Source: Sporopachydermia quercuum
Lineage: Eukaryota; Ascomycota; Sporopachydermiomycetes; Sporopachydermiales; Sporopachydermiaceae
Length of the DNA stretch: 64,000 nucleotides
Reading direction: 5' to 3'
Assembly (NCBI GenBank): GCA_001599295.1
Contig: BCGN01000006.1
Coordinates: 248,001 to 312,000, forward strand
The translations under genes were made by a program, and so were the position numbers. The notes under the pieces were generated by a model. That model was given only the letters and a program-made list of their open reading frames with translations. It was not told where the DNA came from and made no database searches. Each line of letters starts with the position of its first letter. Position 1 is the stretch's first letter. Below are positions 51,946-63,533 of this stretch, piece by piece.

Positions 51946-53297
51946 ACGCGCTTCTATTGATTTGGCAAAAGATATTGGACTTATCAGTGATTATGTTGAA
52001 ACTAGTGGCACGAATTTATCATTCGGTCTGCTTGAACACATAATTGTATTTTCATTATTGCTTTGCCGATCGTAGAAAACGTTTACTTGTTTATCTATTT
52101 ATGTAAATATTGCCTTTTATTTTGTTTTCTAGTGTTTTTCTATCTTTATACAGTTCATTCGTTATAGCGGAATAATTATATATTGATAGTATGCATCTTT
52201 AGCCATAATATCGATCAACTTTGTAGTACTAATAATTTTTCTGCTGCAGTTGAAAGATCGAACTGCAAATATCTGTATTACTATCTGTCAAGATTATTTA
52301 TGAATAGTACGTGTAAAATGCCGGTAGATCTCCCTCTGAATAGAAACAACAATTGGATAGCATGAATTGGCGTTTACTCTCAGCGGTATTTCATTAAGCA
52401 CTTGAGAAGCAACTTATATTCATGCAAGAACTCGTAAACATCAACCTTAAAAGTTATTCTGATTACTAAGCATTTATTACATCTACATTTATTGAATATC
52501 CCAGTTACATTGCAGAAGAGCTTTAAATGCTCTTTGGAAAGCTTCCCAAAACTTAGCTATAAACTAGCTAGTACTTGCAATATTTGTTATAATCAAATAT
52601 CCATTGTATGCTCTTCTCTTTTACTCCTATTAGCTAATCGCGTCGGCAGGAATTAAGGTTAGTTATCTGACATATAACTCTAACTTCTCTGCCTGTTATC
52701 ATCTTCTTTTCTTTATTTTATAGCGTTCTGTTCCCAGACTCTTCAATACTTGAATGATATCAGAAAACATTTAAACAAGTGAAACTCTCCAAGAATAATT
52801 CTATTACTAGCTCACAGCAAACCAATGTATCTGATTATTTGTTAATCATACTTATTCCAATCCTGACAGTTTCCTTTAACTCCGCTAAAGCACAAACTCT
52901 AATCCATTTAAACATTAGTAGTGCGTCAGCTACTCTAAACGTTATCAACCATTCTATTACTAATTTATATTTCTGGTACCACAGCATCATGTATATTATT
53001 AATAAACAAACAAACACACAAATTTTGTTCAAATCACTAGAAATATCTAGACGAGAGTATCTGGAAATNCCAGCATTTAGTGTAGCATAATAGGCACACC
53101 TATTGGCAGCTTTCCTACTACCACTCACTCATTTAGTAGATAGCAAATATTGCCTTGCAATCAATCGTCGATAGGTGAACGAAAGAAGATCAGGTAGAAT
53201 ATAAAGGATTCGTTCAGGGCAAAGGGTAAAGATAATTTGTCTATTACCTATTTTGTCTATTAAACTCCTATGACTATTATAACATTTTTGTATAATA
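51946..53297. other. Intergenic region between TUF1 and ECM38
   Basis: About 1.35 kb. Open frames at 52183-52365 and 52779-53090 (plus) and 53129-53371 (minus, overlapping ECM38) show no recognisable products. It should contain the TUF1 3' end and the ECM38 promoter. Confidence 0.4.
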
Positions 53298-55178
53298 ATG
53301 GAGAAACAAATACTAATTGATAGGAATATAGTAGAGCATCGTAAACAATCTGTGGCCAATTCTGGTTCCACCAGAAAATGGTTCAGTAGGTTGAGCTCTA
53401 GAAGAGCTATTATAACGATTGCACTACTTATTCAATTATTGATAGTGCTGGCGACAGGATATTTTCACAATAATCATTTCAAATTACCAGATGTCAGCAA
53501 AATACTAAGTAGAACTGTTATTTTGAATGGAGCTCCGTCTATCAATCCAGACTCTCAACATATGACTATTGGTTCACGTGCTATGGTTGCTTCGGATGTT
53601 CCACAATGCTCGAAAATGGGGTCTGAGATCATTGCCAAAGGCGGTTCTGCTGCAGATGCTGCTGTCACTGTTGCTTTATGTATAGGATCCATCAACTCAT
53701 TTTCATCCGGTATAGGGGGAGGTGGGTTTTTGCTTGTTCGGGATTCTAATGGCACTGCATTATCAATAGATGCAAGGGAAATCGCTCCAGAATTAGCCCA
53801 TAAGCATATGTTTGATATTAATCCGCATCTTGCACAGTATGGTGGATTAGCTGTTGCTGTCCCAGGGGAACTTATGGGTTTGTATGAAACCTATCAAAGG
53901 TTCACCAGTAGCGTTCTCAGCTGGAAGGAACTTGTTGATCCAGTAGTGAAACTGAACCACGAAGGTTTTATTGCTAATGATATTTTAGAAGTAGTTGTGA
54001 ATGTCTCAAAAAGTTATCTTGAAGATAACTATGAACACTGGAAGTTTCTTTATATAAATAGAACCAAACAAAAAGGATTAATTAAAAAGGGAGATTTGAT
54101 TAGAAGGACTGAATTTGCAAAAACACTTCAAATAATTGCAGAAGATCCCCTTTCGTTTTATAATCCTGAAGGACCTTTGGTAAACTCTATGGTAAAAGCT
54201 GTTCAACAACAAGGAGGAATCCTCCAAGCATCTGATTTCTCTCGTTATAAAGCCGTTATTAATGAACCACTAAGAACAGAGTTTCAAGGCTTGGAAGTAC
54301 TGACTTGTAATGGCACATGTAGTGGGCCAGCTATGATTCTTGGGTTGAATGTAATGGAAGGGTTTGGAGATAGCGAAAGAACAGATTTTGGAACAAGAGA
54401 AATGCAAAGATTAATAGAAACAATGAAATGGATGTCAGCAGCAAGAACTGAACTAGGAGATCCATCGGATGTTTCAAATGAGGAAAAAGTTATTGAATTA
54501 ATGTCAAAAGAATATGCTGATAGTGTTCGTATGAATATTAGTGATGAACATACATATGGATGGAAATACTATCATCCTTCCTATGATAACAATAATCCTC
54601 ACGGTACAGCTCATTTCTCTATAGTTGATGATAAAGGAATGGCAGTTTCAATGACTACTACTGTCAATTTACTGTTTGGATCGTTAATTCATGATATTAA
54701 TACGGGGATTATTATGAACAATGAAATGGATGATTTCTCTATTCCGAACACTTCCAATGCTTTTGAACTGCGTCCTTCTATCTATAACTATATTAAACCT
54801 TTTAAAAGGCCTTTGTCGTCTTCAGTTCCAGTGATTGTTTCTAATTTATCAACATCGCAGCCCGATCTAGTTATTGGTGCCGCTGGCGGGTCTCGGATCT
54901 TAACATCGGTATTTCAAGCTATTGTTAGAACATACTTGTATAATATGTCATTATTGGATACTATAGCTTTTCCTAGAGTTCACCATCAACTAATCCCCGA
55001 ATGTGCTTCTTTTGAGGAATTTGTTCCTGAAAAATTGTTAGATGCAATGAGAAAGAAAGGTCATGATGTGGAAGTTTCTATTCCAAAGACGGCAATGAAT
55101 GGTATTCGTAGAGTTGATGGTTTCTTACAAGGGGTGAGCGATTTTTGGAGAAAGCGTGGTGAAGCTTATGGATTTTAA
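53298..55178 (+). CDS. ECM38: Gamma-glutamyltransferase (glutathione breakdown)
   Basis: A 626-residue type II membrane enzyme of the GGT family, close to yeast Ecm38 in size. It cleaves the gamma-glutamyl bond of glutathione and transfers the group to amino acids or water; in yeast it is a vacuolar-membrane protein. A basic N-terminal tail is followed by a single hydrophobic anchor at about 38-58 (IITIALLIQLLIVLATGYF). The large-subunit signatures include GGSAADAAVTVALCIGSINS, SSGIGGGGFLLVRDSNG and DAREIAPE. The autocatalytic cleavage site is NPHGTAHFSIVDDKG. Thr437 (codon at 54606) is the expected nucleophile and the new N-terminus of the small subunit. Later motifs are PLSSSVPVI and GAAGGSRILTSVFQ. 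Single exon. Confidence 0.96.
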   Translation: MEKQILIDRNIVEHRKQSVANSGSTRKWFSRLSSRRAIITIALLIQLLIVLATGYFHNNHFKLPDVSKILSRTVILNGAPSINPDSQHMTIGSRAMVASDVPQCSKMGSEIIAKGGSAADAAVTVALCIGSINSFSSGIGGGGFLLVRDSNGTALSIDAREIAPELAHKHMFDINPHLAQYGGLAVAVPGELMGLYETYQRFTSSVLSWKELVDPVVKLNHEGFIANDILEVVVNVSKSYLEDNYEHWKFLYINRTKQKGLIKKGDLIRRTEFAKTLQIIAEDPLSFYNPEGPLVNSMVKAVQQQGGILQASDFSRYKAVINEPLRTEFQGLEVLTCNGTCSGPAMILGLNVMEGFGDSERTDFGTREMQRLIETMKWMSAARTELGDPSDVSNEEKVIELMSKEYADSVRMNISDEHTYGWKYYHPSYDNNNPHGTAHFSIVDDKGMAVSMTTTVNLLFGSLIHDINTGIIMNNEMDDFSIPNTSNAFELRPSIYNYIKPFKRPLSSSVPVIVSNLSTSQPDLVIGAAGGSRILTSVFQAIVRTYLYNMSLLDTIAFPRVHHQLIPECASFEEFVPEKLLDAMRKKGHDVEVSIPKTAMNGIRRVDGFLQGVSDFWRKRGEAYGF

Positions 55179-57102
55179 TGTGGAGTGTAGATAATTTAAT
55201 ATTCTTAGAACGGTAAAGGCAGAACGAAAATGAGATACTCGAGAGAGGTTAATAGCGATATAATAATAGGAACTGATGTTTCCTTCTTTCGTACCTGATG
55301 ACTGTATTCTCACATCGGCAAAAGCGTGTATGACTATTTGTCAATGTTTCTTTCTAGATAACTCTAATATTTCCCTGTTTTATAATGCTAATCTGAAAAC
55401 CATTGATAATAAAAGTATGGGTAGAATATTAATCTAATTATTTATATCATTTTATTGCTTTCATGTAATTTATTATTACATGGAACACATTTCATGAACA
55501 ACTCCGATAGAATTTACTTTTCTGAATGAGAACGATAGGGGGGGGAACCTCTCATATTGGGTATACTGAGGTAGCTGAGGATGGAGATGGAGAAGAGTTA
55601 TAAAGTAAAAGAAGACAATTAAGCACTGCAATGAGTCAGAAAATGTAGACTGNTAAATNTCATTGAGCTTAGGTTCTAATTGAGTCAATGGGCTCGTAGA
55701 AACTATCTTCGTATTCATCAGCTCTATTATCAATATCAAACTTTGGGCATCTACTATAGTTATGCTCTTTCCATTGTCGAGATCAACTTAATTATTGTAA
55801 ATAATGAGCGACATTAATGCGAATTGAGTGCAATGAATAACTGAAATTTGATATTCTTCCAACAAGAAACTCCAGTCAACTTGTTGTTACCCTTTATTTT
55901 GTTCATGCTTCCGCTTTCATGAATAAAAGAATCGAAATTAGGTCTTTCTATGTGCTATAATGCAAGGTCAAGCGACCTGCTTAAACTTCCCATATAGCAA
56001 AGACCACCATCATAACACGCAACATACATCAAATTATAAGGAATATTTCTAATTTAATGAAGATGAAGGAGGTAAGCTAATAGCTAGTAGAAGGCTGAAT
56101 AAACTTGTAAATCGTTTACCAAGTTTTGAACCAGGTATCTATTACTTGCTCCACCCTTCTCGTAAAATACCTTCTTTCAATTATTATTAACCAGCTTTAT
56201 AGTTCTATGCTCGTAATGGTAAACTTTATTTCCAACCAGAACTCCGCCTTCTCCAACTGCCTCATTTGCTAGTATCATTGTAAGCTTTTTCGCTTTAATT
56301 CAACTCTTTTTACAACAAATATTACCCAAGTGTTTCCAAAAATACTGCTATCTTATTTTTAATCGAATAGTCGTTCATTTTCTTCTTTCTTTCTTTCAAA
56401 TCTGACCCAGACTATTCTTCTTCTTTGCCTTTCTCTTCTTTATTACTGGTTTATCGCTTATGCATATGACCTATTTTGGACACTATTCTATTTCTTACGG
56501 TTTATTTATAGGCGAAGATTTAAAGAAATACATTTCACTGAAAAGAGTAAGAAATACAGGATCAAAACTCAAGAAATACCAGTCCGAAGACGTGTGGAAA
56601 GGATATACTGAAACTAGATAATATTTATCCATTGACTGGTAAATTATAACTGTACTGTGGTCTGGGTATATCTAATCCTATATTCTTTGCATTACAATTA
56701 TACCAATAAGTTTAACAATACTACCCTGGGACATTTTTATCAGTATCAAGGAAACCGAAATTTTCTATACTGTCTCCGGTGCCATATGCGTTGCACTGAA
56801 CTATCTGTGTTTGCCTGAATAAGCTTCATTGTTTATCAAAGGGATATGCCTTACTGATATTAACTGGGTTAACGTCTTATTCTCGGTATAGGTTATTCCG
56901 TTGGACATTATTTTTGTTTGTGGATCAATAAAAAATCACAAACTGCACGCGTCTAATTGTGTTTACAAAAAGCAGAAGCGCTTAATAACCAGTGAAAACA
57001 TACAACTTAGTATTGTATCACTTTAATTTACGTGTTCCTTCTTCTTCTATCACTAAAAAAGAATTTTGATATATTCAATAGGAATTCGAATGAATCATCA
57101 CA
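55179..57102. other. Long intergenic region upstream of MSB1
   Basis: About 1.9 kb between ECM38 and the MSB1 homologue, both on the plus strand. A minus frame at 55476-55739 carries two N codons and is not recognisable. Pyrimidine-rich runs occur near 56370-56440. Probably a long promoter or leader of the large downstream gene. Confidence 0.4.
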
Positions 57103-60100
57103 ATGTCTGTTCACCCTGGTCGTGCTCAACACGGAGCTAGGCCTANGAGAATAAATCATGAGCAGGTAAAGTCGCATACCCAGTCTCCGACTCCAACGAA
57201 AGCAATACCAAATGATCGGTCTGCCAAGAAAGTCACTAGCAAAAAGCCATCAAGATCTTTTGTTAAAGATAAACCATTACCGCAACAACCACATCCTAAC
57301 GCACAAAAAATACCGTTGACGGTTACCTTCAAAGAAACACAAGAAATCATTCATGAAATAACCAGCGATATTCGCGCAAGAGCTTCGGAAACAATTCACA
57401 TATTTTTGTCATTCAGACCACAGTCAGATCCAAAGAAAGTACGCAATTTCATATCAGAATGCAACCTGGGAAGAAATATTCCTCCCTTATCAGGGCCGAA
57501 ATTACGACAGTTGATACGAGCGACAGATCAGTTCAGTCTCATGACTTGTTTGAAATGGTTGTGGGGCCATTTAGAAGCTCCAATAGTTGGCTGGAGTGTT
57601 TATGACAAATTTCGCGACTTAGAACGAAAAGAAGGATATCCCAAAGCGGCATTCGTAAATCTTTTTCCAAAGTGTCTCACCAGTTCAGCACAAGCATCCG
57701 TTATTTATGACTTTTTTGACTTGATGTACTGTTTATCAGGAAAATCAACTGTCAACCAAATGAGTGGGAGAAAGATAAGTAAAGTAGCAGGTATATGGGC
57801 ATTTGGCGTTGATGAGTCAAAAAGAACGTTTACATTTGAAGATGGTCTGAAAGAATGGATCTCCAGTGCAACAGCATGTTTTCACTTGTTTATTTCATTT
57901 TTGAAAGCTAATTTACCAGCAGACCTTCAAGATCCAGAAGTTCCTAGACCGCTAAAAGCTATTTTAAGTAGTGAGGTATATCCTCCTAGCGGTACGGCAA
58001 ATGCTCGTTTAGTTTCTGTACCTGTTGTCACAATGAGATCGCCTTCTATCAGTAGAACACCAAATGAGTTGGTGGAAAAAGCAGCCAAGGTTTTATCCTT
58101 CGAAAATCCGAGTTTGTTTCCTGATCAGGAAGACTATGAAATACTGAAATGCACCTTCGATGGAAATCCAATAGAAACATCAATCATTTCTCAAGAGTCA
58201 AAACGATTGTTGAATTTGATTTCAGATGAAATTGTGCAGTACGAAAATAGCCTTGAAGTTGTCGATAACGGAAGCGGTAAGCCATCAGGTGATGTAATTG
58301 ATGAGAATGAGTTGAACGCTTGGAATGTGAGTTCCGTCGATTGTAGAAAAAGACCATCAATATATAGGAAGCAAGGTGGGAACGGTAGCGATGATGTGTC
58401 AATAAACACTACAGCTGATGTTTCACGAATACTTATTGATGATTACTATTGTTGGGTTTGGATGTCTTCAATATCGCCTGAGCAACCTGATAAGTTGAAG
58501 TCANTATTTGGCAGATCTGTCATCATAGAAGTTGTTATTGATCCGTATGAAAAAGGGTTTAGATCTGAATTTTTTCGGACAAAAGTAGATGCTTCAAAGA
58601 AGTCCAGCCCTTCAGAGAAATTTCACCGTTGGGTGATTATTGAAGAGGTTGTGCGTAAAGCTCCTATTGATACAGAATCCACAGCTCTGGTAGAGGAAAA
58701 TTTACTATCAAAAAATGTAGATGTAATTGACAACTTGAATCGCAAAACCAGAAGGAAAAGCGATAGTTCCAATAAAGATACCAACAGAACAAAAGCCGTT
58801 CAATCTGTATGTGAACAATTATTTGATACAGAAGAGTCGATCACTGACTCTTACATAGCGGCATATATGGAATCAGACACTGAAAGTGATAGAATTATAA
58901 GTGTGCTCGTTTCCGATAATACCAGCGATTCAAGTGCTGATAGACATACTGACAAAGCAAGCACGCCAACTAGAGAGAGTAATAAGAAGCATACTGAACA
59001 ATCGGGTGGTAGGAGGAACAGCAGTATAAATATTAGTGCTATGCCGGGTAAAGAGGATTTGTCTTTTACTAAGAGTATCTCCAACAAACACAGAAATGAT
59101 TCTACTACTGGCGACGAACCGCCACCTGTTCCAAAGCATCAAGTTATTCGAAGTATGCTTTTAGATTCCGAAGAAATTGCTGACGCTAGAAAAAAATTGG
59201 GTCCAAGTGCTGAACAGGGCCCACCAAAACCTCAAGTTCCTCCATTGCCACCAAAGCCCCAAGGAGTAGCAACTCCAGAAAGATCACCTAATTCCTCTTA
59301 TGCCGATTCGGAAGAAGCAACCACCTGTTTTCCTCAAAGCCCTTGCAGTCCTAAATATGATTCAAAGTTGAAACTGAAAATGCCCAAATCCTTTTCTAAG
59401 AAAACGTTGACATCTATTATCTCAAGCCCTCCTGGTATCTTGAGCCATAAAAAGACGAAGTCCCAGAATGAGAAAAAAACCGTTAATACCAGCCCTAGTT
59501 ATCGTGATAGAGAACTACCAGACTTGCCACTACCTACTTTGAAGGCACCCGAACTGAATAGTGTCTTTGATAATAGAAGACATGATAGGCCTATCAGTGT
59601 TCTTCCGCCTTTGGAAGATATAGGCACTCTTGATATTGCACTTCCTACGCCTGTAGATGAACATTTTGCAGCGGAAATGGATTTTGAATTCCGAGCCTTG
59701 AGTTTATATCCTTCAAGTGGGGAATCTACCGACACTCTTTCATATCCTAGTAGTTATCATTCACCATGGGAACAATCAAAGCAGAGGACATTGCGTCCTC
59801 CCATCAATATGACTAAAAGAAACTCAGCTGTAGAAGATGTCACCGCAAGTAGCTCCGATGCGTCGATAGGTGACTATGATGATGAGGACACTCCAAAGGC
59901 ACCAAAAGCTTCTCGAACTCGAACTCCATCACCGGAAAATTATACAGCAAGAAGTTCCTCGAGTAATCTTGGAGTAACGCCCGTACCTTATGATTCCGGT
60001 GGTCATCCTCATTTTGAATCAACGCCTGTTAGAATTCCTGGTACGCATGCCATTGCTCCTAGTTCACCAAGACCTGCTTCAAGTCCAGTGTTTGATAGTA

Positions 60101-61839
60101 CTCATCATAGAATCGACCTATCACCCACGACAAACGCTTCTTTTCCTCATGGTAGAAATACCAGTCCTTTGAGGAATGTTATTACTGCAAGAGATAGTGA
60201 TAAAGATGATGAGTCCAGCGAGAATGAGTCCTCAAGTGAATACTTCTCTATTCAGCCATCTATTGGCTCTACTAACTCTATAACACACAGCTCTACAACA
60301 ACTGCTGTAAGATCATCAGAGGGCAAATCACTCAGTCGTAATCATGAAGTATCAGCGGGTGATGCTCTAAGTGTAGCACATTCTGACTTATCTGCTGATT
60401 CGAGTGAATATAGCGATGTAAAACCTGTAAAGCTGCCATTCACTACTTCTTTGCAACCTGAGACTAACGTTAGCACTACATCTTTACGAAGTGGTGCCCA
60501 GTTAGCAACTGAAAGTGTAAATACAATCGTTGAAAGTATAGGTATGGGTGTTGTTAACAGTGAAGAGCATGAACTAAAAACAAAGAAGCTTTTCAAGTTG
60601 GAAAAAAGACCTCCTCCTTCGATGACATCGGGTGGTGTTTTGCATGAGCTGTCAAAAATCGATAAGCCTTTACCTCAAGCACCTATTAACCCCGAATCAA
60701 GAACAGTCGAAAAATCAAGCTCGCTAGAAGTTGAGAAAAAGCAGGCTTTTGATAAAGAGCCTAGAGATGTTTCTGATTATGGAAACAAAGCAGATCTGAA
60801 TTTCGAAAACAAAGAACCTTATTACAAGGATTATAATAATGAATCTGCTAGTTTAAGCAAACGAGATGAAGAAGAAGAGGTGGAGCAAAAGCATTCAGAT
60901 GTAGACACCGATAAATCGAAGTCATTATCTAGCTCAAACTCTGATGACTATAGGAAAGAAATGGCTAAAGGATTCAATTTTCAACGATCATCACCAAACA
61001 AAAGAACTCCTGAAGGAATGTATCCTGGATCTCCTGGACCCTATGCGCCCTATGGATCTTATGGTGCTCCCGTGCCCGGTCCGCCTTATGGAGCTTATAA
61101 TGCTCCTAGTGCTCCAGGAGTATACTGGAATCCTAATCAGCAAGGGCCAAGTGCAAGGTTACAATATGGATATCCTAACAAAAATTCCGGTTCTCGCACA
61201 GCCTCACCCGCGTCGTCAAGCGGTAGTGGGCCAGACTATTATCAACAACCAAGGAACAGATCATTGCCAAATGTAAGCGATGGACTGAACTTTGGATTTG
61301 GTGTTGAATCCAACTCTGGAAGCTCGAACAGTTCCGATGAAGTTAATAGACTTTCTGCAAAACAATTGGGGCAACGTCAAAGTGCACCATTAATCTCTAC
61401 TGATAAAATGCCAAATCCTGGCCCAAGTTCTTCTCAAAGTAAATCAGCAGGACAACAAACGGTGCCACCTCCTGGCTCGTACCCACCTCAGTCCATGTAT
61501 TGGTATCCCCCTCAAGGTTATCCTCCACCACAAGGATATCCGCTTCAGGGATACCCTCCACAAAACTATCTTCCACCACAAGGATATCAAATACCGCCTG
61601 GAACTCCTGGATACCCACCACAAGGAATTCCTTATATGTATCCGCCAATGGGATATGGCATGCCTCCTGGGCCAGGTGGGTGGCCTGGTCCTGGTAGTTC
61701 GTCAGACCCAAATAACAATCTGGCAGGCGTTCCGGCAATGCCAACCACTTCCAGAGGGCAAAGAAGACATGTTCAACGGAATCCTAATAAAAGGGAACTA
61801 CGTCAAGCATTGAAAGGTGATGCATTTGGAGTTATATAG
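57103..61839 (+). CDS. MSB1: Msb1/Mug8-domain morphogenesis protein
   Basis: A 1578-residue protein. A basic, proline-rich N-terminus (TPTKAIPNDRSAKKV, KPLPQQPHP) precedes a folded region at about 70-540 that matches the Msb1/Mug8 domain, a RhoGAP-related fold without proven GAP activity. Recognisable segments are RNIPPLSGPKLRQLIRATDQ, MTCLKWLWGHLEAPIVGWSV and GRKISKVAGIWAFGVDESK. The remainder is disordered. It has many Ser-Pro sites, several proline clusters that resemble SH3 ligands (EPPPVPKHQ, KPQVPPLPPKPQG, ELPDLPLPT, KRPPPSM, KPLPQAP) and a tail of repeated QGYP/PPQ units at about 1463-1530. It ends in a basic segment (RGQRRHVQRNPNKRELRQAL). In budding yeast Msb1 links Cdc42/Rho signalling, Bem1 and actin polarity at the bud site. 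Two N bases fall in codons. Confidence 0.85.
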   Translation: MSVHPGRAQHGARPXRINHEQVKSHTQSPTPTKAIPNDRSAKKVTSKKPSRSFVKDKPLPQQPHPNAQKIPLTVTFKETQEIIHEITSDIRARASETIHIFLSFRPQSDPKKVRNFISECNLGRNIPPLSGPKLRQLIRATDQFSLMTCLKWLWGHLEAPIVGWSVYDKFRDLERKEGYPKAAFVNLFPKCLTSSAQASVIYDFFDLMYCLSGKSTVNQMSGRKISKVAGIWAFGVDESKRTFTFEDGLKEWISSATACFHLFISFLKANLPADLQDPEVPRPLKAILSSEVYPPSGTANARLVSVPVVTMRSPSISRTPNELVEKAAKVLSFENPSLFPDQEDYEILKCTFDGNPIETSIISQESKRLLNLISDEIVQYENSLEVVDNGSGKPSGDVIDENELNAWNVSSVDCRKRPSIYRKQGGNGSDDVSINTTADVSRILIDDYYCWVWMSSISPEQPDKLKSXFGRSVIIEVVIDPYEKGFRSEFFRTKVDASKKSSPSEKFHRWVIIEEVVRKAPIDTESTALVEENLLSKNVDVIDNLNRKTRRKSDSSNKDTNRTKAVQSVCEQLFDTEESITDSYIAAYMESDTESDRIISVLVSDNTSDSSADRHTDKASTPTRESNKKHTEQSGGRRNSSINISAMPGKEDLSFTKSISNKHRNDSTTGDEPPPVPKHQVIRSMLLDSEEIADARKKLGPSAEQGPPKPQVPPLPPKPQGVATPERSPNSSYADSEEATTCFPQSPCSPKYDSKLKLKMPKSFSKKTLTSIISSPPGILSHKKTKSQNEKKTVNTSPSYRDRELPDLPLPTLKAPELNSVFDNRRHDRPISVLPPLEDIGTLDIALPTPVDEHFAAEMDFEFRALSLYPSSGESTDTLSYPSSYHSPWEQSKQRTLRPPINMTKRNSAVEDVTASSSDASIGDYDDEDTPKAPKASRTRTPSPENYTARSSSSNLGVTPVPYDSGGHPHFESTPVRIPGTHAIAPSSPRPASSPVFDSTHHRIDLSPTTNASFPHGRNTSPLRNVITARDSDKDDESSENESSSEYFSIQPSIGSTNSITHSSTTTAVRSSEGKSLSRNHEVSAGDALSVAHSDLSADSSEYSDVKPVKLPFTTSLQPETNVSTTSLRSGAQLATESVNTIVESIGMGVVNSEEHELKTKKLFKLEKRPPPSMTSGGVLHELSKIDKPLPQAPINPESRTVEKSSSLEVEKKQAFDKEPRDVSDYGNKADLNFENKEPYYKDYNNESASLSKRDEEEEVEQKHSDVDTDKSKSLSSSNSDDYRKEMAKGFNFQRSSPNKRTPEGMYPGSPGPYAPYGSYGAPVPGPPYGAYNAPSAPGVYWNPNQQGPSARLQYGYPNKNSGSRTASPASSSGSGPDYYQQPRNRSLPNVSDGLNFGFGVESNSGSSNSSDEVNRLSAKQLGQRQSAPLISTDKMPNPGPSSSQSKSAGQQTVPPPGSYPPQSMYWYPPQGYPPPQGYPLQGYPPQNYLPPQGYQIPPGTPGYPPQGIPYMYPPMGYGMPPGPGGWPGPGSSSDPNNNLAGVPAMPTTSRGQRRHVQRNPNKRELRQALKGDAFGVI

Positions 61840-63533
61840 TTTATGTTTGGATTTGTAAGATAGTTGGCGTTCTCTCCTCGCATTTTTATGCCTGTTTAGA
61901 AGGTAGAAGAATGGTCCATCATGATAATTTATTCTGGTGACTACTAGGAGATTGAATTATAAAAAAGGAATCTGCAACATAGTTTACGAACCGTCGTATC
62001 TGTATTACAAAACACGAAAGAATAAATAACGAATTAATGAGATGATTCCACACTACTAGTATCTACCATCTGTGGGTAGAGATTTTGAGTAAAATGGTGA
62101 AGATATCTATTATTTTACCACTCCACCAGTTTCCATAATACTTCATCGTATTCAAATAGCTTCGGTTTCTCCTTTTTTGTCCCAGTTTCCATATGAATAG
62201 TGGTAAAACATGTTTCTCATCTAATATCATTAACATTTGCCTTACTGTTTCTATCACTGTTTTTCATTCACCTTCGGAAATTTCTATACTCTCTCCACCT
62301 TGCTTTAATGTGCGCCCAACCATGGCTCCATCCCGGATACTCTCGCGCCTATAATTTCCATTTCTAGTTCTCATCCCGGTTCGGGCCGGTTGAGCTCATA
62401 TCTTAAGAATTGCATGTGAAGGATAATAAAATTAATATGATATCCATTTGGTGTCTGGATGCAGATAGGCCAATTTAACTTTAAGCTTTAAGGTTTCTGC
62501 TGCTTGGGACAACACTAGCATTTGCATGTGAAAACTGAATTATGTTAAAACCAGAGAAAACCAGGGAAGTAATGTAATGTCAAAATTAATTAAGAATATT
62601 TCGACGTTGATGTTTCAGTAGTATTAAGAAGATGAAACATATTATAATGTGAGTTGATTAGTGAGGTAATGAAAACGGGCTACGTAATAGTTCTGTTGAT
62701 TTCTAATAGTGTCAGAAAATTCAAATGAAGATTGAATTACACGTAGTACCATTGATTGATAAAGAACTTTCTACTTTGGTTGCGTCTTCAATATTTATGA
62801 TTCCTTTGATCCGCTTAATTAAGCGGAAAGGTATGAAGCATTGTTATCGAAAGAATTATGGCTAGTAAGTACGTATGTTGTTTTAATTCTCTGAAGAGAA
62901 GTTAATTGTCAAACCATTAATCACATCCGTAAAAGGAAGTGAAAAGAGAAGATAATTGAAAGGAGCAATACCTTTTTTACTTTTCGGATGATTTTTTTTC
63001 CAGACTTCTTCCTATTCTTCTAACTTGATTATTTCCGTTCAAGATTAGCTACAAGATCTTTCTATTCGTGGATTATCTGTCTTTTCACAATTGTTGGCAA
63101 TGAATAGATGGACTTTGGTTAGTAGATCCAATAAAAATAAGAGAGATCATTTCAAGGTTGAATAGGCATCTTAGATAAGGTTTAGTTAAAGTTTGAGAGG
63201 CCAAAAAGTAAGTAGTAATTTCAAGCATGTGATTATCATTGATATTTGTTCATCAACAAGTTTGAATGATTAATTTCTTTTGGGAATATTATATAAATAG
63301 AAAGGATTCTTCAAACTGTTGTTATTTATTCTGTGTTTCTATGTCTGGTATATTGTGATAGGAATGAACGCAAGGGAGAATTAGCATTAAGTCCTTAAAA
63401 AGTTCTGAGCAAGTAGCCGTGGAATAAAGCAGACTGTATATTGGCGTTTTGAATTTTTTCCTTTAGACAACATTTTAATAGTGTAAAGAACAAAGAACCG
63501 GAAAAGCATAGATAGCTGTTGATCGTCGCTACA
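61840..63533. other. Intergenic region between MSB1 and the perilipin gene
   Basis: About 1.7 kb. Mostly AT-rich, with a GC-rich patch at about 62307-62395 that contains CCATCCCGGATA and a CCCGGTTCGGGCCGG dyad. A 64-codon minus frame at 62063-62257 is not recognisable. The palindrome CGCTTAATTAAGCG lies near 62813-62826. Confidence 0.45.
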
